64,000 nucleotides of DNA, taken from the NCBI RefSeq assembly GCF_001404515.1, contig NZ_CXWE01000001.1, forward strand, positions 1,134,567 to 1,198,566. Reading direction: 5' to 3'. A program made the translations under genes and the position numbers. Positions 8,657 through 16,596 of the stretch are shown here, in pieces. Positions within the stretch are counted from its first letter, which is position 1. Each line of letters begins with the position of its first letter. The notes under the pieces are model-generated. The model saw only the letters and a list, made by a program, of their open reading frames with translations. It was not told the origin of the DNA and searched no databases. The DNA comes from Roseibium album (GTDB taxonomy: Bacteria; Pseudomonadota; Alphaproteobacteria; Rhizobiales; Stappiaceae).

Positions 8657-11086
8657 CTAACCATACCCGGTGTTGCTCAGTTTCATATCCGGTAAGGAAA
8701 TTATTTCCGGTTGCCGCGCTGTATGCCCGGAAAGGACGGTGTCGAGCGGTTCAGCTTTCCCGAACAGGAAACCCTGGCCGGTTTCAACACCCATCTCGAT
8801 CAGGCAGCGGAGTTGTTCTTCGTTCTCAATACCCTCTGCAATGACATTGAGTTCGAGTCTTTTCGAAAGCCCGACGATTGCTTCGATCAGGGCGTGGGTC
8901 TTGTTGGCCCGCTCGCTGCCGGCTGTCTCGTCCAGCCCGCTGATGAAGGAACTGTCGATCTTGACCGTATCAACCGGAAAGCGGTTCATGTAGCTGAGCG
9001 ACGAAAAGCCTGTGCCGAAATCGTCGAGTGCGAACACGCAGCCCAGATTTCTGATGTCCTCGATCAAGCTGGCCAGACCCATGTTGTTCTGCATCAGGGT
9101 TGTTTCGGTAATTTCCAGTACCAGGCGATCGGGATCGATCGAGTGAGCTGACAGTTTCTGTGCAAGATTGGCGGGCAGGTCCGGTAGAAATTGTGCGGCA
9201 GAGAAATTCAACGCGACATAAGTTGATTGCCATTCGGGCTTCGAATGAAGGCGCTCAAGGGCCTGCAGCCCCAATTCCAGCACCAGGTCCCCTATTTCAA
9301 GAATGCCACCCGTCTGCTCCGCAGCCCGGATGTATTCAAGTGGTGGGAGAATACCCTTGCCGGGATGCACCAGCCGAAGAAGTCCTTCAAAACCGATTGT
9401 CGATCGGCTCTTCAAATCGACGATCGGCTGGAAATGCAGTTCGAACCAATCGTTCTTGAGGGCTTCGGAAATGACCTCTTTGACTTCAAGTTGTCTGGCC
9501 GCCTCCCTGCCGAATTTCTCGTTGAACACGCAATGACCGTTTCTTCCGCTGTTTTTCTGACGGTACATTGCAACATCGGACGCTTTCAGCAGGTCCTCCG
9601 CATTCATTGCGTTTTCAGGATAGAAGGAAATACCCACGCTTGCGGAAATCTGCAGCGTCCTGCCGCCGAGGTCGATCGGCTTGTTCAGCACCCTGTTGAT
9701 CCTTGTCGCGAGTTCAACGGCGCGCTTTCTTACGGCGTTGCTCGACAACATGATCGCGAACTCGTCTCCACCGAACCGGCCGAAACAGTCCCCTTCATCC
9801 AGCAGATGTGACACTTCCCGTGAGACCGATTGCAGAACCCGGTCACCCGCAAAGTGTCCCAGATTGTCGTTGACCCACTTGAAGCGATCGAGGTCGAAAA
9901 ACAGGACCGCAATTTCCAGCGTGTCGCCGGCTTCTTCGATGGCGGTGTTCAGGCGATCTGCAAAGCCTTCCCGGTTCAATAGCCCGGTGAGAAAATCAGT
10001 ACGTGCCTGGCGCAGGATTTCCGCTTCGGCTGCCTTCAATTTGCAGATATCGGTCATGACAGACAGTGACCTGCGGCCGCTTGAGCTGTCGTCGTAGTCT
10101 TTTGCTTCGGTGATCAGGACATCAAGCTGGGTTCCGTCCGCCTTTTCAAAAACGGAGGTGAACTCGAGCGTTTCGTTCCTGCCGGTGGAGAGCAGGCTGC
10201 GATTGTTCAGATATTCTTCCTTGAATTCATGATGAATGAACTCGCGGAATTTGCGGCCGATTACGTTCTTGCGGCTGTAACCAGTCGCGTGGAGCCAATA
10301 GTCTGAAACCTTGATGATGCGGTCTTCCCGGTCGATCGAGTACAGCATGACCGGGGTGTTGTTGTAGAGGAATGCAAGCCGCTTGTTCGCCTTGAGCAGC
10401 TTGGCCTCGTCCTGGTCGAGGCTGTCCTGCATTTCGTTGAATGCGCTGGTGACCCGGCCAAGTTCGTCAGACGAGGACCAGTCCACCTTTGTTCTTGTTC
10501 CCGAGCGATGGGTTGCTTCGATCGCTTCATTCAGGCGGAGGAGTGGCCTTGTAATCATGAAGCGGTTGGCAATGAGCGCAGCCACAAGAACCGAAATGGT
10601 CGACACGATGAACAGTATTACAGACTTGCCGACTTCACCCATCGCAGCGTTGCTAATGCGATCGGACATGAATCTGATACGCAGGGTTCCGACGACATGA
10701 TCGGTTCCGTCAACAGCATGCGTGATTTCCTTGGAAAAGAGCGCTTCCTCTTTTTCGGGAATGTTGGTTTCGTTCTCGTTGTTTGAAACGAAAGCGAGCC
10801 GCTTGTCGTTGTCGTCCAGAATTTCGATACTGAAAATGTCGCGGTCGTTTGCGATCGCAACGGTCCATTTGCGCAGGTTTTCATAGTCGAAATCCCAAAG
10901 CACCTTGCTCAGCGCCTTGCTGTTGGCGTCGAGCAAAACCCGTTTCTTTGCGATCATTTCGCGCTCAAGGGTGTCTTTGGTAACGATAAAAAACGTAACC
11001 AGCAGCGGACCGTTCACGGCAATGAGTGCCGCAAACATGATCGCGAGAAATTTCCGCTGCGTAGATGTGCGAATGAGCCCCAGCAT
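8657..11086 (-). CDS. membrane-bound GGDEF/EAL cyclic-di-GMP enzyme with HAMP and PAS domains
   Basis: An 809-residue signalling protein. A transmembrane helix at about 13-35, a periplasmic sensor to about 153, a second helix at 154-176, HAMP to about 230, PAS from about 235 to 355, a GGDEF domain with intact GGDEF at 439-443, and an EAL domain from about 535 can be read in order. The position of the inhibitory RxxD site before GGDEF reads DEGD, so product inhibition through that site is probably absent. The EAL signature is EGL (567-569); the glutamate and the DDFGTGFSSL loop are kept, so phosphodiesterase activity is plausible. Both activities may exist. The binding protein gene directly downstream suggests the periplasmic domain responds to a captured small molecule. 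Confidence 0.95.
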   Translation of the reverse strand: MLGLIRTSTQRKFLAIMFAALIAVNGPLLVTFFIVTKDTLEREMIAKKRVLLDANSKALSKVLWDFDYENLRKWTVAIANDRDIFSIEILDDNDKRLAFVSNNENETNIPEKEEALFSKEITHAVDGTDHVVGTLRIRFMSDRISNAAMGEVGKSVILFIVSTISVLVAALIANRFMITRPLLRLNEAIEATHRSGTRTKVDWSSSDELGRVTSAFNEMQDSLDQDEAKLLKANKRLAFLYNNTPVMLYSIDREDRIIKVSDYWLHATGYSRKNVIGRKFREFIHHEFKEEYLNNRSLLSTGRNETLEFTSVFEKADGTQLDVLITEAKDYDDSSSGRRSLSVMTDICKLKAAEAEILRQARTDFLTGLLNREGFADRLNTAIEEAGDTLEIAVLFFDLDRFKWVNDNLGHFAGDRVLQSVSREVSHLLDEGDCFGRFGGDEFAIMLSSNAVRKRAVELATRINRVLNKPIDLGGRTLQISASVGISFYPENAMNAEDLLKASDVAMYRQKNSGRNGHCVFNEKFGREAARQLEVKEVISEALKNDWFELHFQPIVDLKSRSTIGFEGLLRLVHPGKGILPPLEYIRAAEQTGGILEIGDLVLELGLQALERLHSKPEWQSTYVALNFSAAQFLPDLPANLAQKLSAHSIDPDRLVLEITETTLMQNNMGLASLIEDIRNLGCVFALDDFGTGFSSLSYMNRFPVDTVKIDSSFISGLDETAGSERANKTHALIEAIVGLSKRLELNVIAEGIENEEQLRCLIEMGVETGQGFLFGKAEPLDTVLSGHTARQPEIISLPDMKLSNTGYG

Positions 11087-11478
11087 GGAGCAATATCACC
11101 CCGGTTGCATTTTTGGATATGGTTGCATTGCAGATGAAGCTACCAGATATAGTTTAACTTATCGTATCTATTGGCTTTTTCCGCGAAATGCTACTACGGG
11201 ATCATCGTCAGTATGAATTCAGTCTGCAATTTCAGGGTGGTAACACTGGTGTTCGGTCGATCCAATCTTGAATTGTTGTGTTTCGATCTAGTAAATCAGT
11301 GATTGTATTTCTTGTTTCAGACTGTTTTCACCAGAACACGGTTTTCTGCGCCACGTTCCCAATCAAGGGAGAAGCGGAACGTGAGGCGTTTGTGCTTTGG
11401 ATGTTTAGTTCGGGGAGGCGCGACTGGCTGGTACCAACACGAATTGCGCCCCCGGATCTACAAAGGGAGGAGCCGGAC
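11087..11478. other. intergenic region upstream of the GGDEF/EAL gene
   Basis: About 390 bases between the end of the UspA gene and the start of the GGDEF/EAL gene, both on the minus strand. It is more AT-rich than the neighbouring genes near 11,100-11,300, as expected of a promoter region. No supported gene, RNA or repeat was found. Confidence 0.4.
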
Positions 11479-11907
11479 CTATTCCCGCACGATATAAACC
11501 GAGCATTTCGAATGCCTGGCAACACGGGCTGCGTTCGGACCGAGAAGATAGTCGCTCAGTTCGGGGCGATGCGCCCCCATCACGATCAGGTCTATCGAAA
11601 GCCGCTCAGCCATTTCGAGGATCTCTTCATACACAGTCCCATGGCTGACGATGTGACGCGCCTTGGTTTCTGTGCCGAGCGTCTCGTTGACAAATGTATG
11701 CAACGCCTTGTCCGCTTCCTGCAGCATGGTCTCCTCCGCATCGTCCTTGAACCATGTTGCAACCCAGGCACCACCGAGCGGCGGAAGGACGGTCATGACG
11801 TTCAGAGTTCCTCCGTCCAGGTCAACAAAGCGTTTTGCCTCTTCCAGAATGTGTTTCTGGTCTTGAAGATGAGTGAGATCTATCGCTGCGAGAACGTTCT
11901 TTTTCAT
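11479..11907 (-). CDS. universal stress protein (UspA family), TRAP-associated
   Basis: A 142-residue UspA-fold protein starting MKKNVLAAIDL, with the ATP-binding signature GAHRPELSDYLLGPNAARVARHSKCSVYIVR near the C terminus. This is the G-x2-G-x9-G-S/T-type loop of ATP-binding members, although the second glycine position is replaced. The ATG at 11907 follows GGGGAG by about eight bases and lies 13 bases after the stop of the TRAP permease gene. A UspA partner encoded after a TRAP transporter is known from the ectoine system TeaABC-TeaD, where it modulates transport; the same role is inferred here. Confidence 0.9.
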   Translation of the reverse strand: MKKNVLAAIDLTHLQDQKHILEEAKRFVDLDGGTLNVMTVLPPLGGAWVATWFKDDAEETMLQEADKALHTFVNETLGTETKARHIVSHGTVYEEILEMAERLSIDLIVMGAHRPELSDYLLGPNAARVARHSKCSVYIVRE

Positions 11908-11920
11908 GAGTTTTCTCCCC

Positions 11921-14536
11921 TCATGCTGCTGCGGATGCAGCTTCTTTTTCGTCTGCATCGGCGATCGCTAACCGCCGCCGTTGCAAAAGCACGATAATCC
12001 CCAGTATGAGAAGAGCAGGGATGTAGAACAGTTCTTTCGGTGGCCGGTCTGCCGGTACCTCGAGTTCTTTCAGCTCCCAATCGAAATCGATTCCCAGGTT
12101 CTCTGCCGGTCCACCGAACGCGAGATCGTCAACGAGGTACGCACCTCCTTCGTCGCGGAAGGCGATACCTGCATTATCAAGGAGCCTGTCCTGGCCATCC
12201 GCCCCTTTAGACCCGAGCGGCAAGAGATATTTGGCATCGACCTGTTGGCCTTCGAGGTTTTCTCCGGTCAGCCTGACCTGCAAGGAAGAACCCTCCGGCG
12301 CGTCCTGCGCCATCTGGTAAACCTGATCCGCAGGCCGTGTATCGAATTCCGGAGCAACCATGTTCAAGAAGAAACCCGGTCGGAACAGCGTAAAGGCGAC
12401 GAGTAAGAGCACCGCGCTCTCCCAGAGCCGTGACTTGACGATGAAATAGTTCATCGTTCCGGCCGCAAACAAGAGCATCGCAATCAGCGCGACGATGAAT
12501 ACGAAGATCGCCTGAACCGGCCCGACATCGATCAACAGGAGGTCCGTGTTGAAGATGAAGAGGAATGGTAGGAGTGCCGTCCGGATCGAATAGAAGAAGG
12601 CTTGGAATCCTGTCTTCAACGGATCGCCTTTCGATATCGCAGCCGCCGCGAAACTCGCAAGTCCGACAGGTGGCGTAACGTCGGCCATGATCCCGAAATA
12701 GAAGACAAACATGTGAACGGCAACTAGAGGTACGATCAGTCCGGCCTGCGCACCGAGTTCGACAACGACGCCAGCCATCAGCGAAGACACGACGATATAG
12801 TTCGCCGTCGTTGGAAGTCCCATGCCGAGGATGATGGAGATTAACGCCACGAAAAACAGCATCGCGAGCAGGTTGCCACCGGAGAGGAATTCGACAAATT
12901 CCGCCATCACCTGACCAACGCCGGTGAGTGTCACAGACCCGACGATGATGCCTGCAACACCCATGGCTGCTGCCAGGCCGATCATGTTCCGGGCTCCGAC
13001 GACCAGCCCTTCGGTCAGGTTTTCCCAGCCGTCCTTGATATGCCGGGAAAGCTCGCCCTGCCCGCGGAAGAAAGCCTTCAGCGGGTTCTGGGTCATGAGG
13101 ATGACAAGCATCACGATCGCGGACCAGAAGGCGGACAGTCCTGGCGACTTGCGCTCGATCATGAGCATGTACATCAAAAGCAGTATCGGCAGAAGATAGT
13201 GTATGCCGGTCTTGAAAATGACGCCGACCGGAGGCAGGTGCTGCATCGTATCCAAGTCGGTGTTGAGGTCAGGTCCCTTTGACGCGTACCAGACAGCGGC
13301 AATATAGGCGACGGCCAACAGGACAATCAGGAGGGGTGTCGCGGCGCCTCCAAATGTTGCTTCGAAGAAATCGACGATAAAGCCGAGAAGGAACAAAGTT
13401 CCGCCACCAATGACGATGGAAATCGCGATGATGAAAATCGCACCCAGCAGGAAGGTGACGTTGTTCGTGGTTGATGTGCCTTTCATGCCGCTTTTCAGCG
13501 CTTCCAGGTGCACGATATAGACGAGGGCGATATACGAAATCGCCGCCGGGATGATCGCGGTCTTGACCACTTCTACATAGGAAATGCCGACATATTCGGT
13601 CATGAGAAAGGCAACTGCGCCCATGACAGGTGGTGTCAGGACACCGTTGATTGATGACGAGACTTCGATCGCACCGGCCTTTGTCGGCGAGAAACCGACT
13701 TTCTTCATCAGAGGAATAGTGAATGTGCCGGTCGTCACCACGTTGGCGATGGAAGAGCCGGAAATCAATCCGGTCGCGGCAGAGGCGATAACCGCGGCTT
13801 TTGCCGGACCGCCACGCAAATGGCCGAGCGCGGCAAAGGCAAGCTGCAGGAAGTAGTTACCCGCACCCGCCTGATTAAGCAGCGCGCCAAACAACACGAA
13901 CAGGAACACGAATCCGGAGGAAACACCGAGCGCCACACCGTAAACACCCTCGGTGGTCAGCATCAGGTGGCTCATCGCCTTTTCAAAAGACGCGCCCTTC
14001 CAGCGAACGACGTCTGGCAATCCATCCCAGGAGCCGAAGAAGACGTAGGACATGAAGAAAATCGCAACACCCATCAAAGGGAAACCGAGCGAGCGTCTAG
14101 CGGCTTCCAGAAGCAGCACGAGACCGACCCCGGCCATGATGAGGTCCATGGTGTTCGGAACGCCGGTTCGGTCGGCGACCCCGCGATAATCCCACCACAG
14201 GTAGGAACAGGAGACGGCTGCAATGATCGCAACCGCCCATGTCAGAATTGGAATGTAGTTGCGTGGACTGTTCTTGAACGCCGGAAAGGCAAGAAAGGCC
14301 AGGAAGACTGCAAATCCGAGATGGATTGCCCGTGTCTGGGTATCGTTGAGAACGCCAACCCCGATCAGATAGGGCAGGGGTGATGCGATCCAGAGCTGGT
14401 AGACCGACCAGAATAATGGAACGAACCAAAGTACGTTTCTTGAAAAACTGTCCTTGGGCGCGCGGGCGCCGGTATCGGCCTCCGCGACAATGTCCTCAAG
14501 GTCGTTTGACGCTGTTTCTGCCGATTTGTCGGTCAT
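11921..14536 (-). CDS. TAXI-type TRAP transporter fused permease (4TM/12TM)
   Basis: This 871-residue integral membrane protein joins the small (DctQ-like) and large (DctM-like) TRAP permease subunits, as is usual for TRAP systems that use a TAXI-family binding protein. Many hydrophobic helices are visible. The DctM core has the conserved SGSSIANVVTTGTFTIPLMKK and GMGLPTTANYIV segments. A soluble segment near residues 740-840, before a final transmembrane helix, is a common appendage of this subgroup. I prefer the ATG at 14536 (MTDKSAETAS) to the one 18 bases upstream, because GGGGA precedes it. It is cotranscribed with the binding protein upstream and UspA downstream. The substrate is unknown; small organic acids or amino acids are typical. 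Confidence 0.93.
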   Translation of the reverse strand: MTDKSAETASNDLEDIVAEADTGARAPKDSFSRNVLWFVPLFWSVYQLWIASPLPYLIGVGVLNDTQTRAIHLGFAVFLAFLAFPAFKNSPRNYIPILTWAVAIIAAVSCSYLWWDYRGVADRTGVPNTMDLIMAGVGLVLLLEAARRSLGFPLMGVAIFFMSYVFFGSWDGLPDVVRWKGASFEKAMSHLMLTTEGVYGVALGVSSGFVFLFVLFGALLNQAGAGNYFLQLAFAALGHLRGGPAKAAVIASAATGLISGSSIANVVTTGTFTIPLMKKVGFSPTKAGAIEVSSSINGVLTPPVMGAVAFLMTEYVGISYVEVVKTAIIPAAISYIALVYIVHLEALKSGMKGTSTTNNVTFLLGAIFIIAISIVIGGGTLFLLGFIVDFFEATFGGAATPLLIVLLAVAYIAAVWYASKGPDLNTDLDTMQHLPPVGVIFKTGIHYLLPILLLMYMLMIERKSPGLSAFWSAIVMLVILMTQNPLKAFFRGQGELSRHIKDGWENLTEGLVVGARNMIGLAAAMGVAGIIVGSVTLTGVGQVMAEFVEFLSGGNLLAMLFFVALISIILGMGLPTTANYIVVSSLMAGVVVELGAQAGLIVPLVAVHMFVFYFGIMADVTPPVGLASFAAAAISKGDPLKTGFQAFFYSIRTALLPFLFIFNTDLLLIDVGPVQAIFVFIVALIAMLLFAAGTMNYFIVKSRLWESAVLLLVAFTLFRPGFFLNMVAPEFDTRPADQVYQMAQDAPEGSSLQVRLTGENLEGQQVDAKYLLPLGSKGADGQDRLLDNAGIAFRDEGGAYLVDDLAFGGPAENLGIDFDWELKELEVPADRPPKELFYIPALLILGIIVLLQRRRLAIADADEKEAASAAA

Positions 14537-14575
14537 GCTGTCCCCAACCCGCATGTTTTCAATATCTTAAAGAAA

Positions 14576-14601
14576 CTGCAGCCCGGAAAGCCGGGCTGCA
14601 G
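14576..14601 (-). terminator. intercistronic hairpin between TAXI binding protein and permease
   Basis: A perfect 11-base-pair stem (CTGCAGCCCGG with CCGGGCTGCAG) and four-base loop, followed on the minus strand by TTTCTTT. It probably stops part of the transcripts, so that the binding protein is made in excess over the permease. Confidence 0.7.
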
Positions 14602-14616
14602 AATTTCGGTGGCGGA

Positions 14617-15582
14617 TTACATCCAGCCTTTTTCCTTGTAGTACTTAACAGCGCCCGGATGCAGGTCGGCGGTCAGGCCATCCTTGATCATATCCTCTTC
14701 CATCAGGCGTCCGAAAGCCGGATGCAGTTTCTTGAAATCGTCGAAGTTTTCGAAGATTGCGGAAACCAGTGCGTATACGACGTCGTCAGACGTATTTGCG
14801 GAGGTCACGATCGTTGCCTTCGGACCCCAGGAAGGGATGTCGTCGGCGTTGCCCGGATACATGCCGCCCGGAATGGTGGCGGCTGCATAGGCGGAATTGT
14901 CGGCAAGCAGTTTCTCGATCGGCGCGCCAGCAAGCGGCACGATCTTGATGTCGCATGTGGACGTTGCTTCCTGGGACGAACCGTTGGGCAGACCTGCCGC
15001 CCAGATTGCCGCATCGATTTTGCCGTCGCACAGTGCCGCGGCCTGTTCGGAAGACTTCAACTCGGCGGCGAGCGCGAAATCGTCCGGGATGATACCGGTG
15101 TATTCCATCAGCGTTTCCGCGAGAACGCGAGTACCGGAACCCGGGTTGCCGATATTGACCTTCTTGCCTTTCAGGTCTTCAGGCGAATTGATGCCGGCAT
15201 CGGCGCGAGCCATGACGTGCATCGGCTCCGGGTGCACGGAGAAAATCGCGCGCAGTTCCGGAAAGGCACCATCGTCCTTGAAGGCACCGGTGCCGTTAAG
15301 CCCAGCAGCCTGGACGTCGGACTGGACGACACCAAAATCCAGCTCGCCCTGACGGATCGTGCGGGTGTTGTAGACCGATCCACCTGTGGATTCTACCGAG
15401 CAGCGGATACCATGGTCCTTGCGGCCCTTGTTGACCAGCCGGCAGATCGCACCGCCTGTCGGGTAATAGACACCCGTGACGCCACCGGTTCCAATCGTGA
15501 TGAATTCTTCAGCCGATGCTGCGCCGGTAAATGCAATGCTGGTGGCGAGAACGGCACCAGCAAGGTTCATTTTCATCATCAT
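14617..15582 (-). CDS. TAXI-family TRAP transporter solute-binding protein
   Basis: A 321-residue periplasmic binding protein with a signal peptide (MNLAGAVLATSIAFTGAASAEE). The mature protein starts FITIGTGGVTGVYYPTGGAICRLVN, the diagnostic opening of TAXI proteins, and keeps the STGGSVYN and GNPGSGTRVLAE segments of the ligand cleft. Two cysteines (around residues 47 and 60) and another pair further on could form disulfides. It is the first gene of the TAXI-TRAP-UspA operon and is followed by an attenuating hairpin. TAXI proteins bind glutamate or related dicarboxylates in the few studied cases; the ligand here is not predictable. Confidence 0.93.
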   Translation of the reverse strand: MMMKMNLAGAVLATSIAFTGAASAEEFITIGTGGVTGVYYPTGGAICRLVNKGRKDHGIRCSVESTGGSVYNTRTIRQGELDFGVVQSDVQAAGLNGTGAFKDDGAFPELRAIFSVHPEPMHVMARADAGINSPEDLKGKKVNIGNPGSGTRVLAETLMEYTGIIPDDFALAAELKSSEQAAALCDGKIDAAIWAAGLPNGSSQEATSTCDIKIVPLAGAPIEKLLADNSAYAAATIPGGMYPGNADDIPSWGPKATIVTSANTSDDVVYALVSAIFENFDDFKKLHPAFGRLMEEDMIKDGLTADLHPGAVKYYKEKGWM

Positions 15583-15634
15583 TTGACTAGGCTTCCCTCT
15601 TGTTAAACTTCTTTGGTCCAGAGTGACCTACACC

Positions 15635-16504
15635 CTAGACATTTTCAAACTCATCGAGCAAACGATTATGTTTGTCGACCTCCTGGATCCGGGCGTCAGC
15701 CCCGGACCCGGCTCGCGCAACCAGCATGCCTGTTATCGTTTCTATTAGGACGAGCGTGGCTGCGTAAGACGAAAAAAAGTGTGGACTTTCAGTACGTTGT
15801 ATGAAGTGAAAGTCTGCGTATTGCAATCCCGGAAATGTATGGCTGTCGGTCAGGACAACAACCGTTGCACCGTTTCCGGCGGCAACCGCCGCGGCACGGA
15901 CGGATCGGTGCGCATAGGGATGTTTGGAGATTATCAGCACCGTATCTTCCGGTCCGACGCCTGCAAGCGTGCTGCCGAGCGTTGTTCCATTGCGACCGGC
16001 AACGAGCCAGCGGTCATCGAACCATTTGGCCAGATAAGCGAAATAATCGGTGAAACCTGCCGATGCGAGCGCTCCGATGAGAACGATCTTGCGGGAAGAA
16101 TCCAGGCGATCGACGACCGTATCCAGGAGTTCTTGATCGACATCTTCCAAGAGGCCGTTGATGTTGGCGATGCAAGCAGCGACCTGCCGAGGCAACAGGG
16201 GTTGATCGGCATCGGTTCGAAGACGTCTCGCCTTGTCCTGAAAGCTGTCCTGCTCTCGCTTGTTGAGTTCGGATCGGGCCTGTTCGCGCAGCGCTTCATA
16301 GTCTGAAAAACCGAGTGCGCGTGCCAGTCTTGTGTAGCTTGCCGGGGAAACGCCGCTTGCGGAAGCCACGGACCTCAAACTTCTCGTCGCGATTTCTACC
16401 TGGTTTTCAGCAATATAGTCAGCCGCAATTCGCAGAGTATCGCTCAGCTCTGCATAGCTGGTCGAAATCGCGGTCCGGATCTGGGGCGGCGAATGGGTTT
16501 CCAT
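15635..16504 (-). CDS. RpiR/MurR-family transcriptional regulator
   Basis: A 289-residue regulator with an N-terminal helix-turn-helix of the RpiR type (about residues 15-90, IATRSLRSVASASGVSPASYTRLARALGF) and a C-terminal SIS domain (about 125-265, KIVLIGALASAGFTDYFAY and ISKHPYAHRSVRAAAVA). SIS domains usually sense phosphosugars, but RpiR proteins are also linked to amine and amino-acid catabolism. It faces the dimethylglycine dehydrogenase-like gene across 92 bases holding two GAAACA/TGTTTC-type sites, so it very probably controls that gene and itself. The TAXI-TRAP operon starts only 50 bases beyond its stop, so it could be in the same regulon. Confidence 0.9.
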   Translation of the reverse strand: METHSPPQIRTAISTSYAELSDTLRIAADYIAENQVEIATRSLRSVASASGVSPASYTRLARALGFSDYEALREQARSELNKREQDSFQDKARRLRTDADQPLLPRQVAACIANINGLLEDVDQELLDTVVDRLDSSRKIVLIGALASAGFTDYFAYLAKWFDDRWLVAGRNGTTLGSTLAGVGPEDTVLIISKHPYAHRSVRAAAVAAGNGATVVVLTDSHTFPGLQYADFHFIQRTESPHFFSSYAATLVLIETITGMLVARAGSGADARIQEVDKHNRLLDEFENV

Positions 16505-16511
16505 TTGTTTA

Positions 16512-16558
16512 CTGTTTCATTTGTTTTTTCTCTTGTCAAATCTTGAAACAAATGTTTC
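16512..16558. promoter_or_regulatory. candidate RpiR operators in the divergent promoter
   Basis: GAAACA-AA-TGTTTC at 16545-16558 is a perfect inverted repeat of the GAAA-N6-TTTC kind bound by many RpiR/MurR proteins. A related half-conserved copy, CTGTTTCATTTGTTT, lies at 16512-16526 in the opposite sense; both contain AAACAAATG. They sit between the regulator and the flavoprotein gene. Confidence 0.6.
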
Positions 16559-16596
16559 GTTGTCGCAGTTTTTATCGCCTCCGCGGAAGTTTTCAA

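Noticed and set aside
11278..11997. Plus-strand frame of 239 codons
   Set aside because: It runs antisense through the UspA gene and into the TRAP gene; composition is cysteine- and arginine-rich with no domain.
13820..14383. Plus-strand frames antisense to the TRAP permease
   Set aside because: Arg/Gln/Glu-rich shadow translations of a hydrophobic membrane protein.
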